DNA from: Fagopyrum homotropicum
Lineage: Eukaryota > Streptophyta > Magnoliopsida > Caryophyllales > Polygonaceae
NCBI GenBank assembly: GCA_033239125.1
Contig: BSWB01000006.1
Location: 30,372,001 to 30,436,000 of the forward strand
Reading direction: 5' to 3'
Length of the DNA: 64,000 bases
The notes beneath the pieces were generated by a model. It was not told the origin of the DNA, did no database searches, and saw only the letters and a program-made list of their open reading frames with translations. Made by a program: the position numbers and the translations under genes. Shown here piece after piece: positions 1 to 10,724 of the stretch. Each line of letters starts with the position of its first letter. The first letter of the stretch is position 1.

Positions 1-3000
1 CCATTCTTCAACTGCACCATGGGGGAAAATACGCTTAATTAGAAAAGGTCCGGTCTAACGGGATTTAAGCTTACCTGGAAAGAGACGAAGCCTTGAATTG
101 AAGAGGAGAACTTGATCTCCTTCTTTGAAGTCCTTTGGAATGATATGTTTATCATGCCAACGCTTTGCTCTCTCCTTATAGATCTTAGCGTTTTCATAAG
201 CATTCAAGCGGAGTTCATCCAGCTCATTAAGGTCTAGGAGACGCTTCTCTCCCGCTTCCTTCATGCTGAAATTCAGCCACTTGATAGCCCAAAACGCTTT
301 GTGCTCCAACTCTACCGGCAAGTGACAAGACTTCCCATACACAAGGTTGTATGGTGTAGTTCCTATGGGAGTCTTGTATGCAGTCCGGTACGTCCACAAT
401 GCATCGTCAAGCTTCAAAGACCAATCCTTCCTAGTCCTTGAAACCGTCTTCTCTAAGATTCCTTTGATCTCCCTATTTGAGATCTCAACTTGTCCACTTG
501 TTTGTGGATGGTAAGGGGTAGCGATCTTGTGAGTAACCCCATACTTAGCTAGAAGAGCTTCAAAGCGCCGGGCAATGAAGTGAGAACCTCCATCACTAAT
601 GATAGTCCTTGACGTCCCAAATCGCGGGAAGATGATCTTGTTAAAAAACTTAACCACCACCATAGCATCATTGGTGGGAGAGGCAATTGTTTCCACCCAT
701 CTAGAAACATAATCTACCGCTAATAGTATGTATTGGTTTCCACATGAAGATGGGAATGGTCCCATGAAGTCTACTCCCCAAACGTCGAAAATCTCTACCT
801 CTTGGATGTTGTTGAGGGGCATCTCATTCCTCCTAGAGATATTGCCTGTTCTTTGACAAGCATCGCAGCAAGAAACAAAGGATTGCACATCTCTAAATAA
901 AGTAGGCCAAAAGAATCCGGATTGCAATACCTTTGCGCTAGTCTTATTCGAACTAGCGTGTTCTCCACAAGGTAGTGAATGACAATGACGGATGACACTT
1001 TGCATTTCATCCTCCGGCACACATCGCCGAATGATGCCATCCGGACCTCTCTTAAAGAGGAGAGGCTTGTTCCAAAAGTATTCCCGGACATCCTTGAAGA
1101 ACTTCTTCCTTTGTGCGTAGGATAATCCGGGCGGTATCTCCTGACAAACCAAATAGTTAACAAAATCAGCAAACCATGGTTCGTTACCTTTGGAGATCAC
1201 GTCGATGCACTCCTCTATAATGTGTAGGTGTTCGTCCGGGAAGGAGTCATCGATGGGTAAATGGTCGTCCTCTAGATGTGTTAGGATACTCAAATGATCC
1301 GCAACAGAATTTTCTGAACCTTTCTTGTCGCGGATCTCTAGATCGAACTCTTGTAGGAGAAGAATCCATCTAATTAGCCTTGGCTTCGCATCTTTCTTCG
1401 CAAGGAGGTACCGGATCGCAGAATGATCCGTGTAGACAATCACCTTTGCACCTACAAGATAAGAGCAAAACTTGTCAATAGCATAGACAATGGCTAAAAA
1501 CTCTTTTTCGGTAGTGGCGTAGTTGAGCTGTGCTTCATCTAGCATCTTGCTAGCATAGTATATGGCATGGGTTCGCCCTTCCTTTCGTTGTCCAAGAACA
1601 GCTCCAATAGCTACGTCACTAGCATCGCACATAATCTCAAAGGGAAGAGTCCAATCCGGAGGTTGGATAATAGGTGCTGAAATTAGAGCTTGCCGAATGG
1701 TGTTAAACGCATCCAAACATTCCTGCGAAAACTCAAAAACCGCATCCTTCATCAATAGATTAGTGAGAGGTTTTGATATCTTAGAAAAGTCTTTAATGAA
1801 ACGTCTATAAAATCCAGCATGTCCTAGGAAACTTCTTATCCCTTTCACCGAAGTTGGGGGAGGAAGCTTCTCTATGGTCTCTATCTTAGCTTTATCTACT
1901 TCTATCCCTCTACTAGAGACTAAGTGACCTAATACAATTCCTTCCTTAACCATAAATTGACACTTCTCCCAATTAAGAACTAGGTTAGTGTCTTCACACC
2001 TTTGCAAAACAAGAGAAAGGTTAGAAAGGCAATCGTTAAAAGAGGAACCGTATACGGAGAAGTCGTCCATGAAGACCTCCATGATTTCCTCTACGTATTC
2101 GGAGAAGATGGCCATCATGCACCGTTGAAAGGTGGCTGGGGCGTTGCAAAGCCCGAACGGCATTCTCCTATAAGCAAACGTACCCCATGGGCACGTGAAT
2201 GTGGTCTTCTCTTGATCGTCCGGGTGTATCAGGATCTGAAAGAAACCACTATAACCGTCAAGATAGCAAAAATGCGAATGTTGCGCTAACCTTTCAAGCA
2301 TTTGATCGATGAACGGCAATGGGAAGTGATCCTTCCTCGTTGCGTTGTTAAGCTTGTGGTAGTCAATGCACATCCGCCATCCTGTCACGGTTCGGGTAGG
2401 AATGAGTTCGTTGTTTTTGTTGGTGATGACCGTCATTCCTCCCTTCTTCGGAACTACTTGAACTGGACTCACCCACTTACTATCGGAGATAGGGTAGATG
2501 ATACCTGCATCAAGAAGCTTAAGAATTTCCTTCTTGACAACCTCCTTCATGGTCGGATTCAACCGCCTTTGAGGTTGTCTCGAAGTTCTAAAATCTTCCT
2601 CCATTAGTATCTTATGCATACATAGGGAGGGTTTAATTCCTACTAAGTCCTCAATAGTATAGCCTAAAGCTTTCCTATGTTTCCTAAGGACAATCATGAG
2701 CTGATCATGTTCATCTATGCTTAGATCGGAACTAACAATAACCGGAAAGGTAGAATTAGGTCCTAAAAAAGCGTACCTTAGATGAGTAGGAAGGGGTTTG
2801 AGTTCCATTGCTTTCGGAGCTTCTAATGATCCTTGAGAAGCATCCGATGTCTCCTTAGAAGTTTCTAAGGGTGTTGAATGTGTGGGAGAAGAATCGAAAG
2901 AAGTTGAAGAAGTGTCTCGATCACCCCTTTCCACGCCCAAAATTACGGGTTCCTCATGGCCTCCACGGCCGTGGTTTAGGGCGTGGAAGGGAAATACGGT

Positions 3001-3906
3001 TGTCATTGCTTCTCCACGACCGTATAACTCCCTGGAGTGGGACACGGTTTTGGTTGTGAAATCCACGGCCGTGGAATATAGTGTGTGGCCGTGGATTCTC
3101 ACGTTTTCTGCCTCATCGTGGAGTTTTTCAAACTCCACTTCATGCATCTCTTCTTGTGCTCCTAAGGCTTCAATTGCCTCATTGCACTCTTCTTCTTCCC
3201 CTACATTTGTTAGACTCATAGTGATAACTTTTTGTAAAGGATCGTTAAAGAGAATCGTACTTACCTCTTCCCTAGACAACCCTTCTTCGTCTTGGATATC
3301 GAATATATCCTCATCAAAGATTGGCTCCTTCACTAGAGTGGATAGAACGAATTCTACTTTCTCTTCCCCTATATCAAAAGCGAGTCTACCATTCTTGCAA
3401 TCGACTATGCAGCCGGAAGTTGCAAGAAACGGTCTTCCGAGTATGATCGGGACCGGACTATCTGCAGGAATGTCAAGCACAACAAAATCAATGGGAACAA
3501 AGAATTTACCTAGCTTGACTGGGACGTCTTCTACAATACCGACGGGGCGAGTGATGGATCGATCCGCCATGTACAACGTCATCTTTACCGGTTTAGGGTC
3601 GCCTAAACCGATCTTCCTACACAACGTAAGTGGTATGATGCTCACACTTGCTCCTAAATCACATAACGCATCGTATGTGACATCTCCCACTCCTATGGGA
3701 ATGCAAAATGACCCCGGATCCTTTAGCTTTGGGGGCATTTTCTCCTTCATGGTCTTGATGAGATCCGAAGAATCCGAACTCATCTTAAACTCTCTGAAGT
3801 CTTCTAGCTTCCTCTTGTTAGAGAGGAGCTCCTTCAAGAACTTGCCATAAGCTGGCATACCTACAATAGCATCGATAAAGGGTATGTTAATATGCAGCTT
3901 GCTCAT
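1..3906 (-). pseudogene. pol: A1 protease-RT-RNase H-integrase
   Basis: This is the Pol part of the same reading frame, 1283 codons open from 3906 to a TAG at 55-57, then continuing past the window edge. Domain order: protease with CDLGASVSIIP and ILGRPFL; reverse transcriptase with CIDYHKLNN, LDGYSGFFQ and the catalytic FMDD; RNase H with MCDASDVAIGAVLG, TDHSAIRYLL and SVADHLS; integrase with an H-H-C-C zinc site (CHSLPCGEH ... CCDACQ) and the D, D, E residues in WGVDFMG, ISDGGSHF and QVEISNREI. The stop at 55-57 replaces the Trp of the A2 KSRWTGPF motif. CIDYHKL (usually CIDYRKL) and QILIHPDD (usually QIPIHPDD) are further probable damage. A linker at about 2930-3100 between protease and RT holds the CCACGGCCGTGG motif. 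Confidence 0.92.
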
Positions 3907-3957
3907 GAGTTCTATGAACTTACCAAACTGTTTATCTAGGCGCGCTCTCGCTCTAGA

Positions 3958-5841
3958 TTAAGGGAATGGTAGGGGAGGTTTGTAAGCTGGAGGAGGAACG
4001 TAGACATCTTCCTTCTCCTTCCCCTTCTCTTTGTCTTTCTCTACGGGGACTTCAACAAACTTAGGCTGCGGATCGGTGGTAGTCACTCCGCTCCTAGTTG
4101 TAATTGCCATCACCCTTCCTTTAGGGTTGTCCTCCGTCTTTCCTGGAAGTTTTCCTTGATTTCTAGGAACTTCCTCCGCATGGCTGAACATTTGGTTTTC
4201 TAAAATCTTTTGAGCTTTATCAACCTTGGAAATTTGATCATCAACCTTAATGATGCGGTTCTCCAGCCCTTGTAGCTTTCCCAAAATCGTTTCCAACATG
4301 GGATCGGGCTTCTCCTTCCCCGAAGTGTTTCCTCCAATAGATGATTGCCCCTGGCTTTTCAAAGGAGTAGAGGAAGAGGAAGGCGGAGTTAGTGAATTAG
4401 AATTGGAAGGATAAGAGTTACCGGAATTTTGTTGATTGGAGCGCCAATTGTTGTTGTTTGAACCCCTATTGTTGTTCCAATTGTTGTTCCAGTTGTTGTT
4501 GTGGTTGTTGTTGTTTCCATTCCAATTGTTATTCCGGTTGTTGTTCCGGTTATTGTTGTTGTTGTTGCGGTTTGTGTTATCACCGCCATTGTTGTTGCCC
4601 AAATAGCCAACATCCTTCCCTTGTTGCTTTGGGAAGTTGGTCTTGATCGCCTCCTTCAACTCCTTGATCTCATTGTTGAGGGAGAAAATCTGATTTTGAG
4701 CTTCATGTGTGAGCTTTGCTCCTTGCTCCACACGATTTCCCTCCACTTTCCGGTGGGAATACTTCTCTATGACCCTTGCTTGCTTCTCTATGAAGTCTCA
4801 AGCGTCATCTTCACTCATGTCCATGAATGTTCCACATGAGATGGATTGGAGGTTGAATTGCGTTCCCGCATCCAGCCCCTTGTAATAAATCTCCAGCAAT
4901 GCAAGCTTGGATATGCCATGATGGGGGCAATCCAATAACAAGTCCTGAAACCTTTCCCATGATTGAAACAAACTTTCGTTAGATCTCATGGAAAATGCAT
5001 TGATTTTACCTCTAAGTTCCGCTGTTTTGGATGGCGGAAAGAATTTGGTGAGGAACTCCGCGGAAAGGTCTTCCCACGTATCTAGTTTCCCACTAGGAAG
5101 AGCTTGATACCAAGACAATGCTTTCCCCTTCAAGGAGAAGAAGAAAGGCTTGAGCTTATAGTTGTTTGTAGTAGCGCTCTTCGGTCTCATTGTCTCCATC
5201 ATACACTCAAAGTTTTGCAAGTGTTGGTGTGGAGATTCAGCGCTTGTCCCGCCAAATTGGTTTTGGCGAACAAGAGTAATGACTTGAGGGTTGAAGCTAA
5301 ACCCTTGCACATCATCAGCATCAAAATTCACGCCCAAACGGCGCGGTTGTTGTGTTGGATCCATCCTTTGGCCAAGAGTTCTTGGCTCATTATCTACACG
5401 TTCGATCCTCGCATTCCTAGGTGGAACACGACGATTAGCAGCTCCCCGTGGATGGAAAGGATTCACATTGATCGTGGGATCAATCTCCTCTAGCGGTGGC
5501 ATGGAAGAATCACTATCATCAGCGGATGACTGGCTTCTTCTTCTTGATCTTGATCCCCTCCTTGAGGATTTCTTGCTTCCCTTATTTTTAAGGTCGCTTA
5601 GTTCTATCCTCATTTGGAAAATCATATCCCGTAGGTTGTTAACTTGAGATTGATGACGATCCATTTCATCCCGGCGGATGGTCTCATTCCATTGGAGTTG
5701 AGCTTCCTTCTCCGCCAACTCCGCTTGAAGATCACGTTCGTGTTCTTCAGCCATCTTCTTTTCCTTACGCTTCTGCCTTAAAGTCCTCTCAAGCTCTTGA
5801 TCAAGAGGTAAGAGGTCTTCGGTGTTCCTAGACCTGCGCAT
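3958..5841 (-). pseudogene. gag: A1 gag, with two in-frame stops
   Basis: This is the structural Gag protein that would build the virus-like particle. It starts at MRRSRNTEDL, the same start as in A2. A charged coiled-coil-like N-terminus (EKKMAEEHERDL) is followed by a retrotransposon-gag core around the ALSWYQALPSGKLDTWEDL and FQSWERFQDLLLDCPHHG stretches. An Asn-rich tract follows (about 4440-4600, rich in NNNRNNN) where many Gags carry a CCHC knuckle; no CCHC is visible. A TGA near 4796-4798 replaces the Trp codon that A2 keeps, and a TAA at 3958-3960 replaces a Gln codon just before the protease. Both sides of each stop are in one frame, so the original was a continuous gag-pol. Confidence 0.88.
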
Positions 5842-5918
5842 ACACTCAAAGAAATATCAAATAACGAGAGCAAGCTCCCAAGCTTGACAACCGGCTACCG
5901 AATTCGGTCTAGACCAAA

Positions 5919-5936
5919 TCCCCGGCAACGGCGCCA
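5919..5936 (-). promoter_or_regulatory. primer binding site of A1 (tRNA-Asp type)
   Basis: The minus strand reads TGGCGCCGTTGCCGGGGA, beginning with the TGG that pairs with the CCA end of a tRNA. It lies six bases inside the LTR end (TG at 5943). The sequence matches the 3' end expected for plant tRNA-Asp, the primer known for Athila elements. Confidence 0.88.
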
Positions 5937-5942
5937 AAAACT

Positions 5943-6034
5943 TGTTCGCCACTAAGCGTGCGTGCAATCAAGCTTTAAATTTATAAAACTAGAATAAAAG
6001 CAAGCGAACCCGCAGTGTACGGATCGGCGTAGAT
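5943..6034 (-). repeat. shared LTR of A1/A3, left fragment
   Basis: It begins TGTTCGCCACTAAGCG and stops at GGCGTAGAT, where element A2 begins. Joined to the sequence from about 19330 (TAGCAGGTATTCC) it restores the uninterrupted form seen at 23888-24257 (GTAGATTAGCAAGTATTCC). This fragment is therefore one end of an LTR split by A2. Confidence 0.85.
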
Positions 6035-7260
6035 TGTTCGCCCCTAGAGGTGTGTGCAAATAAGTTTTAAATTTATAAAACTAGAATCAAGCAGCGAACC
6101 CGCAGTGTACGGATCGATATACTTAAGCAAGGATTCCAGAGTATCGAACACAGGGATTTGGGGGAAACGAACTCGATTGCAGATTATCAAGCAAGTAAAT
6201 GTGAGAGTTTTGCAAATTATTGGGAAAACAACAATCCTAAAGATCCAGGTATCTAATTGTGGCAATCGATTCAAGATATACTAAATGATATAAAGACAGA
6301 GTTGAGATATGCAAAGGTATACTAATGTAAGGTAATCGTACGGTGAAGTTCCAAAAACCTTATATAACTCACCTACAAGACACTCTCTATACAGGTTGTT
6401 GAGGCTCAATATAGAAGGGTTCTAGAGGCGAGAATTAGTGTCAAATACCCAAACTTATAATCCAAGGATCAAGACTAACTTAACCGATTGAGGTTGTTGA
6501 GGCTCACAATCGAGGTAGAGGTTGTTGAGGCTTCACTACCACCTAGAAAAGACAAGTCTAAACTAAGCTAAAGCAAATCTTTAACTTTAGATTAAAGTAA
6601 AAGCAGATTCGTAGACTTAAGGGAAATCACGGTTAGTTCTTGAGGTTCCACGGCCGTGGACTCAAGAACAGACCGTAATTTAGGGCTGTCGGCGACAATT
6701 CTCTAACTCTCAGGGTCTAATCTATTTGCGATCGATCTATCATCATCTAAGCCACAACTATCAACCCTTCACTTTAGAATTGTTTAGAGCTTTTAGCCAA
6801 TAACAGTCATATTGATATCAATTCAAGAATTAAAAGATAAAAAGATGAAAACTTTCAAGAACTTTCAAGAACTTTCAATACCCTTCAATTCAATCTCAAA
6901 GTCACAAAGAGAATGAGCAATGTCAAAAGATTCACAATAGAACAAATAATCGTAACCCTAGGAAAGAAAAGAAAACGGGATGTCAATCCGTTTTCCAAAT
7001 CGAACCTAATCAAGAAGAGAGATCTTCTTGCAAAATCTTCCAAGAACTACGATCTTCCGCAAATCCGGAGATCTCCACAGCAATCTCCACCAAAAGTGCG
7101 AGATTTGGTGAATTCCAAAAACGAACTTCGATCTCTTCAAAGAGATGTCAATTGCTTCCAAGCAAGCTAAGCAAAACGTCTTCGTGTCTAAGCGGCGAAG
7201 AATGAGGGCAAACGGGTAGCGAAGGTCGTAAGCGAGGTGACGGAATCTTGCTTCGTCCGT

Positions 7261-7270
7261 CTTTTTATAG
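7261..7270 (-). promoter_or_regulatory. TATA box in A2 3' LTR
   Basis: The minus strand reads CTATAAAAAG in a GC-richer setting. It is conserved at 18769-18778 in the 5' LTR and, as CTATAAAAGG, in the A1/A3 LTR. The transcription start would lie about 30 bases to its left. Confidence 0.65.
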
Positions 7271-7325
7271 TGTAGGGCAAAACGTCGGCCCGGCCCAATC
7301 TTTAAAAGATCGTGGCTTCAAAGTG

Positions 7326-7375
7326 TGGCGAAAAGATTCGCCAAGATCACGGTCGTGGAAGTGTTCCACGACCGT
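7326..7375. other. paired hairpins in the LTR promoter region
   Basis: Two adjacent perfect inverted repeats lie 55-105 bases upstream of the TATA box. The first is TGGCGAA/TTCGCCA (about 7326-7343). The second is ACGGTCGTGGAA (7349-7360), a 3-base loop, then TTCCACGACCGT (7364-7375). The same pair occurs in the other two LTRs, in the A1/A3 type with a 2-base loop and a slightly changed first stem. The second hairpin is a variant of the CCACGGCCGTGG motif. Confidence 0.7.
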
Positions 7376-7816
7376 AATTTAGGGCGTGGAAACAATTACG
7401 GTTTGCAACATATGTTCCACGGCCGTGTAATCCCCTGGAATGAACATGGATTTCTGACTCCAAATCCACGGCCGTAATTCTGAACGTGGTTTGTGATACG
7501 GCCGTATTTTAGGGCGTAATTTAGGGCAAGAACGTGATTCTTCCCTAAACTCGTGCATTCCTCAAACTAAGACTCCAAATTGCTTCCAAAGAGTGTCCTC
7601 AATCTATGGACATATCAACTCAACTCTCCTTTGCTCGTTTCCGTTCGGAAATAGCTCCAAATCACCTATAATCAACATAGAACTAGTGTAGACATCCATA
7701 TCGACAATATAGGTAATACTAGCTCTCATATGCACAAAGTTCAATCAAAGACTATCAATATGAATCAAATACGTTTAGAAAACGTGCCTAAAATATCACA
7801 ATATTTCATGCTAACA

Positions 7817-9155
7817 AATAACCCCATACTTAACACTTGCTTGTCCCTAAGCAAGGTCTTTCAAAAAGTTTTAAACAAGAGTTAGGATGAAATATGTGTA
7901 CCTTCTTTTGGATGAATGTGACTTCTAAAGAATAGATCATTCTCAAACCTTGCTTCAATCGTTTTTCAAACTTTCACACACTTAATCAAAGAGTAAAAAG
8001 CAAAGAAAATTCATGAGCCAACTTAACTTCTAAACAGGCATTATAACCTTCAAACATTAACAAAATCAATCTCAAGAAACTTCAATTTAGATCACCAAGT
8101 CATATAACATTCTTTTGATCTTAAGGACTTCCAAAGAAAAGGTCTAGAATATGGAAGGAAAGGGAAAACTTTAAGGGGAAGTGGTGCATAAATCCGGGAA
8201 AGTGGACAACTACCTTCTTCTTCTTATGCGGTTCCCGCAACACTTCAACTTAGAGCTTCGCTCTCTTCTTTTTTGACTTTACTTTTGGAGTTATGGATAG
8301 AGGTGCACAAAAACCGAAGCCTAGGAGATCGGCGTTTCTCAATTTTTTTTTTTCAAGAGATGCCTCAAACCCTTAGCGCACATACCATAATCCGCTAGGA
8401 ATATCACTCAATCCGACTTTGGCAAGACACAAACACCCGTCTATGTGAATGGTGCCGAGTTACTCATCGTCATGATTGACTTCCCCAAACCTACAATTTC
8501 TTTCTATTCAATTGATTGCAAATATTTGCTCTCATGGCCCTCCCACATCAAACATGCCTTTTTCTCATTCACTTCTCCAAATTCCCGGATAGGTAAAGGA
8601 GGCTAATATTTCAATGAGGAGCTAGATGATCAAGGAAAGAAGAAAGAAAGTATTGAATTGCCTTAATCATTTCAAAAGGAAGTATAGGAACTTATAACAT
8701 GATTTCAACTTCAATTTTCTAGCATGATTTAGGTAACATTCTCACATTATAAAACTTGCAAAAGAGGTAGAATTCATTCATTCAATTTCTTTTCAAATCA
8801 CAATCCTTTTAAGCATGCAATTGTCATCAAACTCAATTCACAAGTAGATTATCATGGAAATCATCTCAATTCATTAGAAGCATAAAATTTTCAAAATTTT
8901 TCAATTTTTATGGGTTTTTCAAGTCATTTTTCATGCAATGCAATAAGGAAACGTGTAACACATAATGAAGATGCAACGATAGTCTCGAATGAAAGCAAAC
9001 ATAGAGAGTAGAATTATTACAAACTTTTAGTACATCCCACCCCATACTTAGGACGAACATTGTCCCTAATGTTCAAAAGAAAGAATAAAAGAAAGAAAAG
9101 AAAAAGAAACTCACAAGTGGTGGCAGGAATGTCTAAAACAACGATCATGCATCAA
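7817..9155 (-). other. A2 3' untranslated region with polypurine tract
   Basis: No coding sequence is seen. Next to the LTR the minus strand reads GTTAAGTATGGGGTTATT, a polypurine-tract-like primer for plus-strand DNA. A second TAAGTATGGGGTGGG box lies at about 9035-9060 just beyond the extra ORF. Repeated TATGGGG boxes behind the last ORF are also present in element A4. The rest is A/T-rich and matches 20991-22351 of A3. Confidence 0.7.
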
Positions 9156-10724
9156 TCACTGCGGCGCCGGTGGAGGTGGGAGTGGAGAGAAACTCGGATC
9201 ATAGTACCGCCCGAACTGCTGGCGGTAGACGTCCCTCATCATATGGTCAAGGTCGTCCAAGCGTCCATCTCTAGCATCCGCCCGGATCTCTAGCGCTCCG
9301 ACTCTCTTCGAAAGTCCGGTAGCCCAATCCGGCATCTGCTCGTACCATCCCGGGGCGTGACTGTACCATGATGGAGCATCGGATGGTGCTGGTGCTGGTG
9401 GCGGTGGTGGTGCTGCTGGCTGCGCCGTGGACCAAGGAGGGGGTGTGTCATACCAAGTGGGAGGTGTAGTCATCCACGTGGGCCTCTCACTCACGCTAGC
9501 GCGGCGAGATGACGAGCCTGAAGCTCTAGCTGGACGTGGAGAGCGCCTAGGTACATCCGGGGCCGCCTCCGGCTGATCCGGGAACGTGCCGAACTCCTGC
9601 TCCGCTCCACCACCACTCTCGTACCGATCTCCCATGTCCTCCTCATCCACAACCGGTGGTGGAACGTAAGGGGGAGCCACTAGCCTGTTCGCATGCATCA
9701 CAGCGAACGTCTCCTTCCAATTGTGGCGTCCCGCCACAATGGAATACTCCGGCAGCCACTCAATCCCTCTACCCGTCCTAGTCTCCCAAGGCATGCCCGC
9801 ATAAGGCGGACCTCTATGTGTGGGGAAGATGAGTCCCCTAACCATAAAAGCATGTAGCCCTAAGGGAACTGCCGGTATACGGGTGCAAGCAGAAAAGTCA
9901 ACACCGAACGTCCTAGCAATGTGGGTCACTATCCCACCATATCCAATGTTCCCCTTCTTCTTGTTCTTCAGTTTACTCATCGTAGCCGCCAAAAGAGTGG
10001 CACAATCTGCACGGCGACCGTAAAGCATACAATAGAGCAAGAATAGCTCATCTGTCTTGATCTTTTGGGGCGTCTCCGTCCTAGGAAAGAGACACTCCGA
10101 AAGAACACGGTGAGCTATCTTCAAGGCTAGATGGTACATCAATCTAGCCTTGGTATCGGCGGGTTGCCAACGGTCCTCGTCGGCGTAAATCATGGCTACT
10201 TCCTCCCAAAAATCCTTGGGGTAAACTCCGCTCGGAAATCGACCGTTATAGGTCTCATGGAACCCGAAAATGGTCCCAAACTCGACAATGCTCAAATGAT
10301 AGTCTCGTTCCATGAGACGGAAGGAGACGGTCCTATCTACGTGGCTGTGCTCGAAGGACGTCATAACCTCCCGGGTAATCTCCTCGTAGGCGTCTTCACG
10401 AATGTTCGTGAAGACAAGCAACCCGGCTCTATCCAAGAGCCATGTAAGATCATCTACTATTTTGAGAGGATGTAGATCCTCCAACAACAAGTACCTAGGA
10501 CCTATCACTGTCCTCTTTGTGATCCTCTCAAATGCATCAAGGTGGTTCTCATGTATGGTAGGGATGCTAGGGTGAGGGGGTGAAGATGGAGGTGAAGGTG
10601 AGGATGGTAGTGAGGGAGATGAGGGTGGTGGTGCCCTAGAGGTGGAGGGATTGCCCTTTCTTTTCTTGTTTTGCTCTCCCTTTTTCTCTTTTATCCTTCC
10701 CGACATTCTCCTCACAAAGTCCAT
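9156..10724 (-). CDS. A2 extra ORF downstream of pol (ATHILA ORF-1-like, function unknown)
   Basis: This is an intact 522-residue ORF starting at MDFVRRMSGRIKEKK, in the post-pol position where Athila elements carry an additional gene. The N-terminus is basic with a KKRKG cluster that could be a nuclear signal, then a Pro/Ser-rich stretch (residues about 28-55). A folded-looking central part (about 60-330) holds DDLTWLLDRAGLLVF, SFEHSHVDRTVSFRLMERDY and FGTIFGFHETYNGRFPSG. The C-terminus is Pro/Trp/Tyr-rich and ends PLPPPPAPQ. No signal peptide or membrane segment is visible, so an envelope protein is unlikely. The homologue in A3 is broken. It resembles the ATHILA ORF-1 type family by position and overall character; I did not verify this by search. 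It is the only long intact retroelement gene in the window. Confidence 0.8.
   Translation of the reverse strand: MDFVRRMSGRIKEKKGEQNKKRKGNPSTSRAPPPSSPSLPSSPSPPSSPPHPSIPTIHENHLDAFERITKRTVIGPRYLLLEDLHPLKIVDDLTWLLDRAGLLVFTNIREDAYEEITREVMTSFEHSHVDRTVSFRLMERDYHLSIVEFGTIFGFHETYNGRFPSGVYPKDFWEEVAMIYADEDRWQPADTKARLMYHLALKIAHRVLSECLFPRTETPQKIKTDELFLLYCMLYGRRADCATLLAATMSKLKNKKKGNIGYGGIVTHIARTFGVDFSACTRIPAVPLGLHAFMVRGLIFPTHRGPPYAGMPWETRTGRGIEWLPEYSIVAGRHNWKETFAVMHANRLVAPPYVPPPVVDEEDMGDRYESGGGAEQEFGTFPDQPEAAPDVPRRSPRPARASGSSSRRASVSERPTWMTTPPTWYDTPPPWSTAQPAAPPPPPAPAPSDAPSWYSHAPGWYEQMPDWATGLSKRVGALEIRADARDGRLDDLDHMMRDVYRQQFGRYYDPSFSPLPPPPAPQ

Larger units (their letters stand above)
1..6034 (-). mobile_element. 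Athila-type LTR retrotransposon A1, partial
   Basis: This is a Ty3/gypsy element read right to left. In order it shows the left part of a 5' LTR (5943-6034), a tRNA-Asp-type primer site (5919-5936), gag, protease, RT, RNase H and integrase, and it then runs off the left edge. Its LTR is interrupted by element A2; the rest of that LTR lies at 19325-20990, where it also acts as the 3' LTR of element A3. A1 and A3 are almost identical in the protease-RT linker, closer to each other than to A2. Assignment to the Athila lineage rests on the primer site, the gag type, the FMDD reverse transcriptase and the extra ORF downstream of pol in its relatives. Confidence 0.9.
6035..7816 (-). repeat. A2 3' LTR
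   Basis: It is 1782 bp and runs from TGTTCGCCCC to CATGCTAACA. Moving rightwards it contains a GGTTGTTGAGGCT direct repeat (three copies, about 6390-6530), one CCACGGCCGTGG palindrome (6648-6659), a TATA motif on the minus strand (7261-7270) and a cluster of hairpins and motif variants (7326-7520). Small ORFs here, such as 6913-7170, run against element transcription and look fortuitous. Confidence 0.92.

Noticed and set aside
2882..3850. 322-codon ORF antisense to A1 protease and linker (also 30150-30788 and 14941-15453)
   Set aside because: Shadow of gag-pol: low-complexity Ser/Thr-rich product, present only because the sense strand is coding.
4458..4839. Cys-rich and Val-rich ORFs opposite the Asn tract
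   Set aside because: Antisense of GTT repeats coding for poly-Asn; no independent support.
6913..7170. 85-codon plus-strand ORF, repeated at 18409-18666
   Set aside because: Identical because the two LTRs are young copies; it runs against element transcription and is not open in the A1/A3 LTR.
9156..10724. Envelope gene for the extra ORF of A2
   Set aside because: No signal peptide, membrane segment or cleavage site visible; the protein is basic and Pro-rich.
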